This document shows, in pieces, positions 1 through 9,692 of a stretch of DNA of 64,000 nt; the first letter of the stretch is position 1, and each line of letters starts with the position of its first letter. Origin of the DNA: Testudinibacter aquarius. Lineage in GTDB: Bacteria > Pseudomonadota > Gammaproteobacteria > Enterobacterales > Pasteurellaceae. The stretch lies in contig NZ_SMCP01000001.1 of assembly GCF_004342725.1 (NCBI RefSeq), positions 307,679-371,678 of the forward strand, given 5' to 3'. A program made the position numbers and the translations under genes. A model generated the notes under the pieces. The model was not told the origin of the DNA and made no database searches. It saw only the letters and a program-made list of their open reading frames with translations.

Positions 1-41
1 TTATACTTTACCTGTCCCTTTTCAGATTCACTGTTCCAAGC

Positions 42-1349
42 TTATTCTCTTTCCAACACCATCGCTGCACCCAGCCCGCCCAAACCGCCGGAGGCAATCA
101 GTGCGGTTTCTCCTCCTTGACGCTGCAACTGGTGCAACGCCTGGATCAACACTCGCAAACTGGTAATCGCTCGTGGCGAACCATACGCCAACGAACCGCC
201 GTTGATATTGAATTTATCCATATCTATGCTGCCAAGCGCTTGATCGCGCTGCAAATGGCTTTGAGCAAACTGCCGCGACTCAAACAATTTCAAATTCGCC
301 AACACCTGTGCCGCCGAGGATTCATGCATTTCAATCAGGTCAATATCGCCCAGTTCCATTTGTGCCCACGCCAATGCTTTTGCGGATGCCGCAGTCGCCC
401 CCAGCAACATATTGTTCCACACATCATTGCCGGTCAACGCAAAGCTGCGAATATAGCCCAACGGCTGTAAACCGTATTGCTCCACCAGTTCTTCACGCAT
501 TAACAGCACCGCTGCGGCACCGTCTGCCGGTTCGGAAACGCTCCATGCCGTAACAGTTTTATGCTGCCCCGACTGCAACGGTTTAAAACGCTGGTAATAA
601 TCTGCGGTAGTTTGTGTGCTAATCATATTATCGCGTGTAACGTAGTGTTTATAAGGTGCCGGGTGGGAAAGCATCACCTGTTCGCTCATCATCCCTTGCT
701 GCCACGCTTGTTCCGCTCGCTGATGTGAAAGTGCGGTATATTGATCCAATTGTTCGCGGCTCAAATCGAAATTTTGCGCCATTTGTTCAGAAATATCACC
801 CAATGAATAGCCGGTCAAAGCGTCACGCAAATTGACTTGCTGCAACTTTACATCATCCCAAGAGAGGCGTTTGAATAAATTGAATTTTTTTGAATAACTT
901 GAGGTACGCAAAATATCACGCAAGGTGCGACTGACCTTTGGTTTTAAGCTGATCGGTGCATTGGAAATCGAGTCTGCCCCACCCGCCAAGCCACAAGAGA
1001 TTGAGCCACTGATAATCCCGTTACACACATTTGCCACCGCTTGCAAACCAGTGATGCAGGAGCTGCTTAAGGTATAAGCCTGAGCATGCGGCATTGAGAG
1101 CGTCAAAGCAATTTCACGCGCCAAATTTGGCACATCCGGCTGCTGAATCACCTGCCCAAAAATAAATTTTTCAACCACTTCACGTGCTAACGGCAAACGA
1201 TTTAGCAGCTCGTTGGTCACCATGATACCCAAGTCGGTTGCATAACACTCTTTAAACTCGGAATTTCGCCGCACAAAAGGCGTGCGCAAACCTGCCACCA
1301 CGGCAATCCGTTCGCCGCGAACGTTAACCAGTTTTTGTTGAATCGGCAT
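42..1349 (-). CDS. FadI-like thiolase (acetyl-CoA C-acyltransferase family) with an altered active site
   Basis: The 435-residue protein matches the FadI-type 3-ketoacyl-CoA thiolase along its whole length, including the FGQV, AREI, HQRAEQAW and final GLGAAMVLE blocks. The nucleophilic cysteine is present (SSSCITG, Cys98). The GHP catalytic histidine is Ser391 (AYGSPRA), and the second catalytic cysteine near the C-terminus is replaced by Gly421 (ASGGLGG). The usual AxN block reads AWSVSEPADG. The start ATG follows a GAGG ribosome site at good spacing. No fadJ partner lies within the window; it could lie to the left. Family membership is firm, but normal thiolase activity is doubtful. It may be a non-canonical condensing or hydrolysing enzyme, or a decaying gene with an intact frame. 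Confidence 0.85.
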   Translation of the reverse strand: MPIQQKLVNVRGERIAVVAGLRTPFVRRNSEFKECYATDLGIMVTNELLNRLPLAREVVEKFIFGQVIQQPDVPNLAREIALTLSMPHAQAYTLSSSCITGLQAVANVCNGIISGSISCGLAGGADSISNAPISLKPKVSRTLRDILRTSSYSKKFNLFKRLSWDDVKLQQVNLRDALTGYSLGDISEQMAQNFDLSREQLDQYTALSHQRAEQAWQQGMMSEQVMLSHPAPYKHYVTRDNMISTQTTADYYQRFKPLQSGQHKTVTAWSVSEPADGAAAVLLMREELVEQYGLQPLGYIRSFALTGNDVWNNMLLGATAASAKALAWAQMELGDIDLIEMHESSAAQVLANLKLFESRQFAQSHLQRDQALGSIDMDKFNINGGSLAYGSPRAITSLRVLIQALHQLQRQGGETALIASGGLGGLGAAMVLERE

Positions 1350-1427
1350 TTACAAAACCTCAATTCTTGTTAAGAATTCACCTTGCTATAGCATAGCAAA
1401 TCCTTACTGAAATTAATCCTGATTTTT

Positions 1428-1440
1428 TAGGGTCTGTTAA
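1428..1440 (+). repeat. Orphan copy of the TAGGGTCTGTT motif
   Basis: TAGGGTCTGTTAA in the fadI-smpB intergenic region matches the outermost bases of the inverted repeats that bound the element at 33820-34117. A third TAGGGTCTGT lies at 25494. No matching opposite end is visible here, so this could be a relic of an excised or decayed element, or chance. Confidence 0.3.
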
Positions 1441-1531
1441 AATTTTATTGCGCATTTTCCTTTGTGCTTTGTCGACTTATTGATACAATTTGAACTACCA
1501 TTTAACTAAATGACTTTGAAGCAGAAAAATA

Positions 1532-2014
1532 ATGACCAAGAAAAAACCAAAAGTCGGTTCCAATACCATCGCACTCAATAAAAGAGCGCGCCACGATTAC
1601 TTTATTGAAGAAGAGATCGAAGCTGGTTTGTCGCTGCAAGGCTGGGAAGTCAAATCAATGCGTGCCGGCAAGGCGAATATCAGTGACAGCTATGTGATTT
1701 TCAAAGACGGCGAAGCCTATCTGTTCGGTGCGATGATCACCCCGTTGAATGTTGCCTCTACCCATGTGGTCGCTGATCCGACACGTACCCGTAAATTACT
1801 GCTTAGCAAACGAGAGTTAGACAATCTGTTCGGCAAAGCCAACCGTGACGGATTCACCATCGTCGCCCTCTCCTTATATTGGAAAAATGCTTGGGCAAAA
1901 GTCAAAATAGGCTTGGCCAAAGGTAAAAAGCAACATGATAAGCGTGATGCGATCCAAGACAGAGAATGGCAGCGCACTAAAGAACGGATTATGAAACACA
2001 GTAACAGAGGTTAA
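1532..2014 (+). CDS. smpB: SsrA-binding protein SmpB
   Basis: The 160-residue protein is the tmRNA partner that delivers SsrA RNA to stalled ribosomes for trans-translation. The beta-barrel shows the family blocks [18 protein letters not shown] and [11 protein letters not shown], then [14 protein letters not shown]. The basic C-terminal tail ([13 protein letters not shown]...) is the part that enters the decoding centre. Length is typical. It is a single gene, with fadI divergent upstream and truB convergent downstream, and ends in its own terminator. The ribosome site upstream of the ATG is weak (GAAGCAGAAAAATA). Confidence 0.98.
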   Translation: MTKKKPKVGSNTIALNKRARHDYFIEEEIEAGLSLQGWEVKSMRAGKANISDSYVIFKDGEAYLFGAMITPLNVASTHVVADPTRTRKLLLSKRELDNLFGKANRDGFTIVALSLYWKNAWAKVKIGLAKGKKQHDKRDAIQDREWQRTKERIMKHSNRG

Positions 2015-2039
2015 TTCGCTAACTTACGCAAAGATCAAC

Positions 2040-2071
2040 GCCAAATCGGTAACCCAGATTTGGCTTTTTTA
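2040..2071 (+). terminator. Rho-independent terminator after smpB
   Basis: GCCAAATC and GATTTGGC form an 8-bp stem around a 9-nt loop, followed by TTTTTT. It lies between the convergent smpB and truB genes. Confidence 0.85.
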
Positions 2072-2093
2072 TCGGTATCAAATTGAATTAGGG

Positions 2094-3020
2094 CTAGGCT
2101 GAAAACTGAGTCACCAGCCGTTTCGGGTGAATCACGCTGTATTCGTCCACTTCTGCCACCCCTAAAAAACACTGTTTATCGCTGTATAACCGCACTTGCC
2201 CTTGTAACTGTTGCGGATTGTCAAAACGCAGCCGCTGCCCGAAACTGATCGCTCGGGTCTGTTCTGGATTCAGATCAATTTTTGCCAAGTTTGCCACCGC
2301 AGTATCTGCCGCCAGCAAATGCTGATCCAATGAGCTCAACGCTTGCTGTTCCGCCAGTTGTTGCAGAGTTTGCAACGTCACCATCGACTGGGTCGGGTAA
2401 TTCGCCACTGCACTGCGGTGCAACACGGTAACGTGTGCGCCACAGCCGAGAAATTCGCCCAGATCGTCAATCAAAGTACGAATATAAGTACCTTTTGAAC
2501 AATGTACCTCAAGGGTTAAAAATGGCTCTTGATAATCAATAAATTCCAACTCAAAAATCGTAATCAGGCGGGCTTCGCGTTCGACTGTAATGCCGGCACG
2601 GGCATATTCATACAGCGGCTTGCCTTGGTGTTTCAAGGCCGAAAACATGGTAGGCACTTGCTGCAACTCACCACGAAAGTGCGGTAGCGCCGCCAGAATT
2701 TGCTCCAAACCGCACTTGACCTCACGCACGGCTACCACTTGCCCTTCGGCGTCTGAGGTGTCGGTGCGCTCCCCCAATTTTGCGGTGACACGATAGCGTT
2801 TATCCGCATCCAGCAGAAATTGGGAAAACTTGGTCGCTTCGCCCAAACAGATCGGCAACATTCCGGTTGCCAGCGGATCCAAAGCACCGGTATGCCCGGC
2901 TTTATTGGCTTGATACAGACGTTTGACTTTCTGCAACAGATCGTTGGAGCTCAAACCTTGTGGTTTATCGAGCAGCACGATCCCGTCAATGTCACGCCCT
3001 CGTTTTCTTGGTCTCGACAC
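2094..3020 (-). CDS. truB: tRNA pseudouridine(55) synthase TruB
   Basis: This 308-residue enzyme isomerises U55 in the T-loop of tRNAs. Near the N-terminus it has the family block [15 protein letters not shown] and then [12 protein letters not shown], in which Asp48 is the expected catalytic aspartate. The [12 protein letters not shown] block and a C-terminal PUA-like region follow. It is the last gene of the metY-rimP-nusA-infB-rbfA-truB cluster and starts 11 bases after the rbfA stop. Confidence 0.97.
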   Translation of the reverse strand: MSRPRKRGRDIDGIVLLDKPQGLSSNDLLQKVKRLYQANKAGHTGALDPLATGMLPICLGEATKFSQFLLDADKRYRVTAKLGERTDTSDAEGQVVAVREVKCGLEQILAALPHFRGELQQVPTMFSALKHQGKPLYEYARAGITVEREARLITIFELEFIDYQEPFLTLEVHCSKGTYIRTLIDDLGEFLGCGAHVTVLHRSAVANYPTQSMVTLQTLQQLAEQQALSSLDQHLLAADTAVANLAKIDLNPEQTRAISFGQRLRFDNPQQLQGQVRLYSDKQCFLGVAEVDEYSVIHPKRLVTQFSA

Positions 3021-3031
3021 AATTTTTCCGT

Positions 3032-3418
3032 TTATTGACTATCATCTTTATGTTTGGCTTTGTCTTCATTCAACACTTGGCTGACTAAATTCGACATCCG
3101 CATTCCTTCGACCAACGAATTGTCGTATTCAAAACGCAATTCCGGCACAATCCGCAACCGCATCGCTTTGCCCAGTAATGAGCGAATATAGCCCGACGCC
3201 TGATGCAGTCCTTCCATACCGTTTTTTACTGCTTCCTGATCTTGATCGAACAAGAATGTGACAAATACTTTGGCGTACACCAAATCACGCGAAAGTTCTA
3301 CATCAGACACTGTTACCATGCCGATACGCGGATCTTTCACTTCACGCTGTAAAATTATCGCGATCTCTTTTTTTATCTCTTGCGCCACTCGCTGCGAGCG
3401 GCTAAATTCTCTTGCCAT
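3032..3418 (-). CDS. rbfA: Ribosome-binding factor A
   Basis: This 128-residue KH-fold protein aids 30S maturation and cold adaptation by acting on 16S rRNA helix 1. Recognisable blocks are [36 protein letters not shown] and [12 protein letters not shown]. The open frame runs eight codons further upstream, but the ATG at 3418 begins the conserved MAREFSRS and has an AAAGGA ribosome site, so I start there. A 107-bp repeat element separates it from infB. Confidence 0.95.
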   Translation of the reverse strand: MAREFSRSQRVAQEIKKEIAIILQREVKDPRIGMVTVSDVELSRDLVYAKVFVTFLFDQDQEAVKNGMEGLHQASGYIRSLLGKAMRLRIVPELRFEYDNSLVEGMRMSNLVSQVLNEDKAKHKDDSQ

Positions 3419-3496
3419 TTTATTTTTCCTTTGTTTATGCAAAAGGCGATCTAATGATCGCCTCGGTTTCTTGACAAAGATATTTGATGAGGCAAC

Positions 3497-3603
3497 GTAG
3501 GCGCGGATTATATATCCGCCCGAACTACATTTTATATTTCTCTGTTATTGATTAAGTGCTTAGACCGCACTTCGCAAGCGGGCGGATATATAATCCGCCC
3601 TAC
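3497..3603 (+). repeat. Palindrome-ended USS-bearing repeat, copy A
   Basis: Both ends are near-perfect palindromes of the type GGGCGGATATATAATCCGCC, bounded by GTAG at the left and CTAC at the right. The core carries TTATTGATTAAGTGCTTA and a USS (ACCGCACTT). Related copies lie at 45015-45102, 55920-56027 and 63845-63944. This copy sits between infB and rbfA, inside an otherwise continuous minus-strand operon. Confidence 0.85.
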
Positions 3604-3636
3604 TTTTGTCATAACGCTCGTATTATTATGATACGA

Positions 3637-6297
3637 TTAGATAGTGCGTTTAATCTCAATCGTTTCAAATACTTCGATTTGGTCACCAACGCGAACATCG
3701 TTGTAGTTTTTAACTCCGATACCGCACTCCATGCCGTTACGCACTTCGTTGACGTCATCTTTGAAGCGACGTAGTGATTCCAGCTCGCCTTCGTAGATCA
3801 CCACGTTATCACGCAGAACCCGAATCGGATTATTACGTTTAACCACCCCTTCAGTGACCATACAACCGGCAATTGCGCCCAGTTTAGGTGATTTGAATAC
3901 ATCACGCACTTCTGCCAAGCCGATAATTTGTTGCTTGAATTCCGGCGCCAACATACCACTCATCGCGGCTTTCACTTCGTTGATCAAATCATAGATCACC
4001 GAGTAGTAACGCAAGTCGATATTTTCCGATTCCACTACACGGCGGGCAGAGGCATCGGCACGCACGTTGAAGCCAACCAGAATCGCATTCGACGCTGCCG
4101 CCAAGGTTGCATCGGTTTCTGAGATTCCACCGACACCGGAGCCGACAATTTTGACTTTCACTTCATCGGTTGACAGCTCGACTAAGGATTGGCAAATTGC
4201 TTCGACCGAACCTTGAACATCGGCTTTCACCACAATATTCACTTCGGCAACATCGCCTTCAGTCATGTTGGTAAACATATTTTCCAACTTGGCTTTTTGC
4301 TGACGAGCCAGTTTTACTTCACGGAATTTTCCTTGACGGTGTAATGCCACTTCGCGCGCTTTTTTCTCGTCACGCACTACCGTCGCTTCATCACCGGCTG
4401 ATGGTACGCCGGAAAGCCCTAAAATTTCGACCGGAATAGATGGACCGGCTTCGGCGATTTCTTTACCGTTTTCATCACGCATCGCACGCACACGCCCGTA
4501 TTCCAAACCGCACAGGACAATATCGCCACGACGCAAGGTACCGGATTGAATCAGCACGGTTGCAACCGGACCACGCCCTTTATCTAGATAGGACTCGATC
4601 ACCACACCACTTGCCATGGCATCGGTAACTGCGGTCAATTCCAAGACCTCTGACTGCACCAAAATCGCATCCAACAACTCATCAATCCCCAAGCCTTTTT
4701 TGGCGGAAACATGGATAAATTGCGTATCGCCGCCCCACTCTTCGGAAATAACATCATATTGTGACAATTCATTTTTAACGCGATCCGGATCGGCTTCCGG
4801 TTTATCAATTTTATTCACCGCGACCACCAACGGCACTTTTGCCGCTTTAGCATGTTGAATCGCTTCGATGGTTTGTGGCATCACACCGTCATCAGCTGCC
4901 ACCACCAACACCACGATATCCGTCGCTTTGGCACCGCGCGCCCGCATCGAAGTAAACGCAGCGTGTCCCGGTGTATCCAAGAAGGTGATCATGCCGTTAT
5001 CAGTTTCAACATGATAAGCCCCGATATGTTGGGTAATTCCGCCCGCTTCACCGGAAGCCACTTTGGTTTTGCGGATATAGTCCAATAATGAGGTTTTACC
5101 ATGGTCAACGTGTCCCATAATGGTCACCACCGGCGCACGGTTAACTTCCACCGCAGTGCTGTCACGATCACTGAGCAACGACTCTTCCAGTTCGTTCTCA
5201 CGGCGCAACATCACTTTATGTCCCATTTCTTCCGCCACCAACTGTGCAGTCTCTTGATCGATCACCTGATTAATGGTCGCCATGGCGCCCATGCCCATCA
5301 TGGTTTTGATCACTTCCGTGGCTTTCACCGCCATTTTTGCCGCCAATTCGCCAACCGTAATGGTTTCGCCAATGACAACCTCACGGTTAACCGGTTGTGC
5401 CGGTTTGGTGAACTCTTGTTGTAGCGAGCTGCCACGGCGTTGATTTTTGCCACCTTTGATGTTTTTCTGATTGCGACGATTAGCTTCGCGCTCAGTTTTG
5501 GTGCTTTTATCATCGTCACGACCGCCTTTTTTGGCTTTTTTCGCACGGCCACGGCCTTCTTTACGCAGCTCTTCCTCACTTTCCGCTTCTTGGGCGTAAC
5601 GCGAAGTCAAATGCAGATCGGTGAAGCTTTCAGTTTTTGGTTGCTCTTCTTTATGATGAGCACTCGATTCCGCTAGCTTGCGCGCTTCTTCTGCGGCTTT
5701 ACGCGCTTTCTCTTCTGCTTTTTGTTGTGCCAACGCTTCCGCTTTACGACGCAATTCTGCCTCTTGAGCTTTTAATTTCTCTTTTTCCGGATCGGCTTTT
5801 TTGCTCTCTTTGGCTTCAACCGCACTTTGCTCCGCTTTAGCGGCGGCATCTTGCCGTGCTTTCTGTTGCGCTTCACGTTTGGCTTTTTCTTCCGCTTCCC
5901 GTTTTGCTCGCAGTTCAGCTTCTGCTTTGGCTTTCTGTTCTGCTTCACGTTTTGCCGCAGCTTCTGCTTCCAGACGAGCTTGCTCTTCGGCTTTTTGTTT
6001 CGCGATATCCTCAGCAGATGTCGGAGTGAAGGTTCGTTTTTTCCGCACTTCTACCTGCACTTCCTTGTTTTTACCGCCGGAACCGGCGATTTTCAAGGTA
6101 CTGCGCTCTTTTTTCTGTAGCGTTAATTTTTTTGGTTTAACGCCTTCGCCACTCAACGATTTCAACAACTGTCGTTCTTCTTCCGCCGTAATCGGGTCAC
6201 TCTCAAGTTTTTTGATCCCGGCATCAGATAATTGTTTTAATAACTGTTCAAGCGGGGTGCTAATCTCATTAGCAAGCTGTTTAACTGTTTTACTCAT
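3637..6297 (-). CDS. infB: Translation initiation factor IF-2
   Basis: This 886-residue GTPase brings initiator fMet-tRNA to the 30S subunit. The N-terminal third contains IF2_N repeats and a long Ala/Glu/Lys/Arg-rich charged helix. The G domain begins around residue 395 with GHVDHGKT, followed by [15 protein letters not shown] and NKID. Domains II, III and the fMet-tRNA-binding C-terminal domain follow. Length matches the full-length enterobacterial form. It starts 15 bases after the nusA stop. The repetitive charged region creates long antisense open frames that I regard as artefacts. Confidence 0.98.
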   Translation of the reverse strand: MSKTVKQLANEISTPLEQLLKQLSDAGIKKLESDPITAEEERQLLKSLSGEGVKPKKLTLQKKERSTLKIAGSGGKNKEVQVEVRKKRTFTPTSAEDIAKQKAEEQARLEAEAAAKREAEQKAKAEAELRAKREAEEKAKREAQQKARQDAAAKAEQSAVEAKESKKADPEKEKLKAQEAELRRKAEALAQQKAEEKARKAAEEARKLAESSAHHKEEQPKTESFTDLHLTSRYAQEAESEEELRKEGRGRAKKAKKGGRDDDKSTKTEREANRRNQKNIKGGKNQRRGSSLQQEFTKPAQPVNREVVIGETITVGELAAKMAVKATEVIKTMMGMGAMATINQVIDQETAQLVAEEMGHKVMLRRENELEESLLSDRDSTAVEVNRAPVVTIMGHVDHGKTSLLDYIRKTKVASGEAGGITQHIGAYHVETDNGMITFLDTPGHAAFTSMRARGAKATDIVVLVVAADDGVMPQTIEAIQHAKAAKVPLVVAVNKIDKPEADPDRVKNELSQYDVISEEWGGDTQFIHVSAKKGLGIDELLDAILVQSEVLELTAVTDAMASGVVIESYLDKGRGPVATVLIQSGTLRRGDIVLCGLEYGRVRAMRDENGKEIAEAGPSIPVEILGLSGVPSAGDEATVVRDEKKAREVALHRQGKFREVKLARQQKAKLENMFTNMTEGDVAEVNIVVKADVQGSVEAICQSLVELSTDEVKVKIVGSGVGGISETDATLAAASNAILVGFNVRADASARRVVESENIDLRYYSVIYDLINEVKAAMSGMLAPEFKQQIIGLAEVRDVFKSPKLGAIAGCMVTEGVVKRNNPIRVLRDNVVIYEGELESLRRFKDDVNEVRNGMECGIGVKNYNDVRVGDQIEVFETIEIKRTI

Positions 6298-6312
6298 CTA
6301 TTCCCCCTCAAT

Positions 6313-7797
6313 TTACTCTGCGCCAAACCAGCAGATATTTCTCGCTGCCATAATCAATGTTGCAGCTTTTTCTTCGCTTAATTCTTCGATATCGGATAAG
6401 TCATCAACGCTCTGCTCTGCCAGCTCTTCCAAATTGGTGATCCCTTTTTCAGCAAATTTAAAAGCTAAATGGCGATCCATACCGTCCAATTCCAGCAGTT
6501 CCGGCTGAATATTTGACTGCGACAATTTTTCTTGTTCGGTCAACGCAATTGTGGTCAGCGCACTTTTCGCACGGTCACGCAGTTCCTCGACCAAATCTTC
6601 ATCCATGCCGTCAATTTCCATCAAATCATCGGTCGGCACATAGGCAATTTGCTCCAATGAGGTAAAGCCTTCATCGACCAACAACTCAGCAAAGTCTTCA
6701 TCGATATCCAGATGTTGCACAAACAAATTCAATGATTTGCTGGTTTCTTGCTGATGTTTCTCACTCAACTCTTCCGAGGTCATCACATTTAATGTCCAGC
6801 CGGTCAATTGGGTTGCTAAGCGCACATTCTGTCCATTACGACCAATCGCTTGCGCTAAATTTGCCGACTCTACCGCAATGTCCATCGAATGTTTGTCTTC
6901 ATCCACCACAATTGAGCTGACATCGGCTGGTGCCATCGCATTAATCACAAATTGCGCCGGATTGTCGTCCCATAATACGATATCGACACGCTCACCGCCC
7001 AATTCATTGGTGATCGCCTGCACACGAGCACCGCGCATACCGACACAAGCCCCGACCGGATCAATTCGGCGGTCATTGCTTTTCACCGCAATTTTAGCAC
7101 GTGATCCCGGATCGCGAGCCGCACCTTTGATTTCAATCAGCTCTTCGCCGATTTCCGGCACTTCGATACGGAACAGTTCAATAATCATCTCCGGTTTAGC
7201 ACGCGTAACAAACAGCTGTGCGCCTTTGGACTCCGGTTTAATTTGATACAACACACCACGCACCCGATCGCCCGGGCGGAAATTTTCACGTGGCAGCATA
7301 TCTTCTTTCATAATCACGGCTTCCGCTTGGTTGCCCAAATCTAGTTGAATCACATCACGGCTGACTTTTTTCACCACGCCGGTGACAATTTCACCTTCTT
7401 GGCTACGGAACTGCTCCAGCACTTTGTTTCTTTCCGCTTCACGAATTTTACTGCTGATCACTTGGCGTGCGGTCTGCATCGTGATGCGGTCAAAAGCGAT
7501 GGATTCGATTTCATCTTCAATGAATTCTCCCAACTGAATTTCAGGTTCTTCGTAACGCGCAGCTTCCAAAGTAATCTCTTTGGTCGGTGCCGTGACTTCT
7601 TCGACCACTAACCAACGGCGAAAGGTTTCAAAATCACCGGTTTTACGGTCGATCACCACACGCACATCGATATCCATTTCATGTTTTTTCTTGGTCGAAA
7701 TTGCCAAAGCATTTTCCAACGCATCAAAAATCTTTTCACGCGGTAATAATCTTTCGTTAGATACGGCTTCGGCCGCTAATAAAATTTCTTTACTCAT
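6313..7797 (-). CDS. nusA: Transcription termination/antitermination factor NusA
   Basis: This 494-residue RNA polymerase-binding protein has the N-terminal polymerase-binding domain ([15 protein letters not shown]), an S1 domain, and two KH domains with [18 protein letters not shown] and [12 protein letters not shown]. Two C-terminal acidic helix-hairpin-helix repeats (around [20 protein letters not shown] and [20 protein letters not shown]) complete it. The order rimP-nusA-infB is the conserved one. Confidence 0.98.
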   Translation of the reverse strand: MSKEILLAAEAVSNERLLPREKIFDALENALAISTKKKHEMDIDVRVVIDRKTGDFETFRRWLVVEEVTAPTKEITLEAARYEEPEIQLGEFIEDEIESIAFDRITMQTARQVISSKIREAERNKVLEQFRSQEGEIVTGVVKKVSRDVIQLDLGNQAEAVIMKEDMLPRENFRPGDRVRGVLYQIKPESKGAQLFVTRAKPEMIIELFRIEVPEIGEELIEIKGAARDPGSRAKIAVKSNDRRIDPVGACVGMRGARVQAITNELGGERVDIVLWDDNPAQFVINAMAPADVSSIVVDEDKHSMDIAVESANLAQAIGRNGQNVRLATQLTGWTLNVMTSEELSEKHQQETSKSLNLFVQHLDIDEDFAELLVDEGFTSLEQIAYVPTDDLMEIDGMDEDLVEELRDRAKSALTTIALTEQEKLSQSNIQPELLELDGMDRHLAFKFAEKGITNLEELAEQSVDDLSDIEELSEEKAATLIMAARNICWFGAE

Positions 7798-7844
7798 TTT
7801 CGCCTCTGTCTACATCACCGCACTTTGCCGTGCCATGATCAAAA

Positions 7845-8306
7845 TTAATCTTCAAATTTATAAACAATATTGCCTTTTTGGATATTCCCAAAAGCAAATA
7901 CTTGTGGCGTGCCATCCACTATCAGGGTAATCACATCGCCAGTAACATTCTCCAGTTTGCCGGTCCATTTACGGCGGTCCAACACCGGCACACGCAAATG
8001 TACGCTGACCTCTTGTCCGATAAAACGCTGATAATGCGCTAAACTGAACAGTGGTCTGTCCAATCCCGGAGATGACACTTCCAAATTATATTTGTCGGCG
8101 ATCAAATCTTCGACATCCATAATCGCACTGACTTGGCGGCTGACATCGGCACAATCATCAACACTCACGCCACCGTCTTTATCAATATAGACTCGCACCG
8201 TCAGAAAGCGACCACTGCGTTGGCATTCAATGCCGACCAACTCACAATCCAGTGCCTCAATGGAATCCTGTACCAATTCCTGTATTTTTTGTTCCAATGT
8301 TGCCAA
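7845..8306 (-). CDS. rimP: Ribosome maturation factor RimP
   Basis: RimP, needed for 30S assembly, here has 153 residues when started at the TTG at 8304-8306 (TTG GCA ACA TTG GAA). That start sits five bases after a GGGGG ribosome site and gives the family N-terminus [16 protein letters not shown] at 8316-8318 is in frame but overlaps the ribosome site. Conserved blocks include [18 protein letters not shown] residues, [16 protein letters not shown] and the C-terminal SH3-like part. The rare start codon may limit expression. Confidence 0.93.
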   Translation of the reverse strand: MATLEQKIQELVQDSIEALDCELVGIECQRSGRFLTVRVYIDKDGGVSVDDCADVSRQVSAIMDVEDLIADKYNLEVSSPGLDRPLFSLAHYQRFIGQEVSVHLRVPVLDRRKWTGKLENVTGDVITLIVDGTPQVFAFGNIQKGNIVYKFED

Positions 8307-8350
8307 GACAACCCCCAATCAAGAAAACGATTTATTGAAAAATAAGATAT

Positions 8351-8370
8351 AAAAAAAGGGCTGACAGCCC
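8351..8370 (-). terminator. Terminator or attenuator in the rimP leader
   Basis: Read on the minus strand, GGGCTGTCAGCCC forms a hairpin followed by TTTTTTT about 45 bases before the rimP start. A possible promoter lies just upstream on the same strand (TTGACT, 18 bases, TATTTT). The hairpin would therefore end most transcripts before rimP unless polymerase reads through. Confidence 0.65.
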
Positions 8371-8416
8371 GTTTCAAAATAGTTCAGCCAAGGCTAAACA
8401 GTCAAAATTATTGCAC

Positions 8417-8440
8417 AAAAAAACCCCATATCGGGGCTTT
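8417..8440 (-). terminator. Terminator after the initiator tRNA gene
   Basis: On the minus strand GCCCCGATATGGGG is followed by TTTTTTT, about 110 bases downstream of the tRNA gene. It separates metY from the rimP leader. Confidence 0.75.
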
Positions 8441-8546
8441 GTAGGCTAGAACCGGAAGCTGATGTTTTTGTTTTAAAACCGCTAAAACAAAGCACCCGTT
8501 GCGTTTTGGCTTTACATTGAAAGTTGAGCTGAAAGCAAATTTCAAT

Positions 8547-8623
<77 letters not shown>

Positions 8624-8748
8624 TCCGAAAATATGGGCGTATTGTAATGAGTTAAACCAGAAATAGCAAGTTTTCCGTCAACAAAAAAGCACTGAAGTCG
8701 AAATTCCGGCCGATTATTCATTCCACAATCATCAAAAGTGCGGTATCT

Positions 8749-8883
8749 TTAAAACCCGATGCCACCGGAAATCCCGATTTGACCGCCAATACCCATGCTA
8801 CCTCCCCCAACACCACCGCTGATACTGCCACTGTTGCAAGCCGCCGATGCCAATGCCAACACTACAATTAGAATCCATTTCAT
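8749..8883 (-). CDS. 44-residue glycine-rich lipoprotein, coupled to the upstream kinase-like gene
   Basis: This reading frame encodes MKWILIVVLALASAAC, a lipoprotein-type signal with a cysteine at residue 16, and then a glycine/serine/isoleucine-rich tail (GGVGGGSMGIGGQIGISGG). Its ATG overlaps the TGA of the preceding gene (ATGA), and GAGG lies seven bases upstream, so it should be translationally coupled. The stop is TAA at 8749-8751. The lipobox is not ideal (Ser at -3). I do not know its function. The tight coupling and signal peptide make a chance frame unlikely. Confidence 0.65.
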   Translation of the reverse strand: MKWILIVVLALASAACNSGSISGGVGGGSMGIGGQIGISGGIGF

Positions 8884-9623
8884 TTGTTCACCTCATTGTC
8901 GCTGCTGTTGTTCTGCCAATACTCAAATACTTTTAAACCTGCCAGCAGATCTTTGCCGGCAATCGAGTAAAACGGTTTAAATAATGGATATAAAAAACGG
9001 TATTTATGTAATATCCGCAACGCATATTGCCAATTTTGCTCACTGTTTGCGTGCTGGCGATAGCTGGACACCGCACTTTCAACCATTTGCTGAGGCAAAG
9101 TGTTACGATAAAGATCGTGAATAAAAATAATCAAATCTCTGGCTTTATTCCACTGCAAACGGTCGATATTCAACTTTGATTCGAAATCAATAAACCGCAC
9201 TTTGCCGTTTTCCCAGCCGATATCACGTGTTGCCGGACGACCATGCACCAGATCCAAAGCATGTAATTCTGCCAAAGCCATTGCGCAATCATTAATGATC
9301 TGCTGCTTTTGTTGTTGGTCACAGGCAGAATTTTGCAGCCATTGATCGACCGTTGCGCCAACATCTTTCAGCACCAAATAATCATCGTCCCACGCCACCA
9401 GCTCGGCACAAGGTGCCCCAACTTTATTCAGGTATTGCAGAGCCTGAATTTCTTGCGCCAGCGCCCGCTGCGGATTGGCTTTCAAAATACGCATAAATCC
9501 GGTATTTTTTTCCGCTTGCTTCAGCCAATATTTCTGATGGTCAACATCGAACGCCACTACTCGTTCACCTCGATTGGCACTTAACACTTGCGCAATAGTT
9601 TGCTGTAAATTTGTCATTATCAT
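8880..9623 (-). CDS. Protein kinase-like fold phosphotransferase, unusual catalytic loop
   Basis: The 247-residue protein resembles the small kinase-like phosphotransferases (APH, Bud32 and LPS-kinase types). A Lys is placed as in beta-3 (YWLKQ, Lys34), a Glu as in helix C (AQEIQAL), a hinge (YLVLKDVG), a loop LHALDLVHGRPATRDIGW near residue 127 and FIDFE near 146 in the place of DFG. The loop lacks the usual HxDxxxxN pattern: Arg follows HG and Asp takes the Asn place. The start is uncertain (ATG at 9623 or at 9617). The substrate is unknown; a cell-envelope sugar is one possibility. The stop overlaps the small lipoprotein gene. Confidence 0.65.
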   Translation of the reverse strand: MIMTNLQQTIAQVLSANRGERVVAFDVDHQKYWLKQAEKNTGFMRILKANPQRALAQEIQALQYLNKVGAPCAELVAWDDDYLVLKDVGATVDQWLQNSACDQQQKQQIINDCAMALAELHALDLVHGRPATRDIGWENGKVRFIDFESKLNIDRLQWNKARDLIIFIHDLYRNTLPQQMVESAVSSYRQHANSEQNWQYALRILHKYRFLYPLFKPFYSIAGKDLLAGLKVFEYWQNNSSDNEVNK

Positions 9624-9636
9624 TTTTCAAAAAGAC

Positions 9637-9670
9637 AAAGAGCGGTTGGCGCTCCGAACCGCTCTTTTAT
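9637..9670. terminator. Bidirectional terminator after the 230-residue lipoprotein gene
   Basis: AAAGAGCGGTT and AACCGCTCTTT form an 11-bp perfect stem with a 9-nt loop. It has T-runs in both directions and lies just downstream of the gene ending at 9693. Confidence 0.8.
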
Positions 9671-9692
9671 ATTCCCATCCGGTTTAGATGAA

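Noticed and set aside
5801..6508. 235-residue plus-strand frame opposite infB
   Set aside because: It is the antisense of the Lys/Glu/Ala-rich N-terminal region of IF-2, low in complexity, without a ribosome site.
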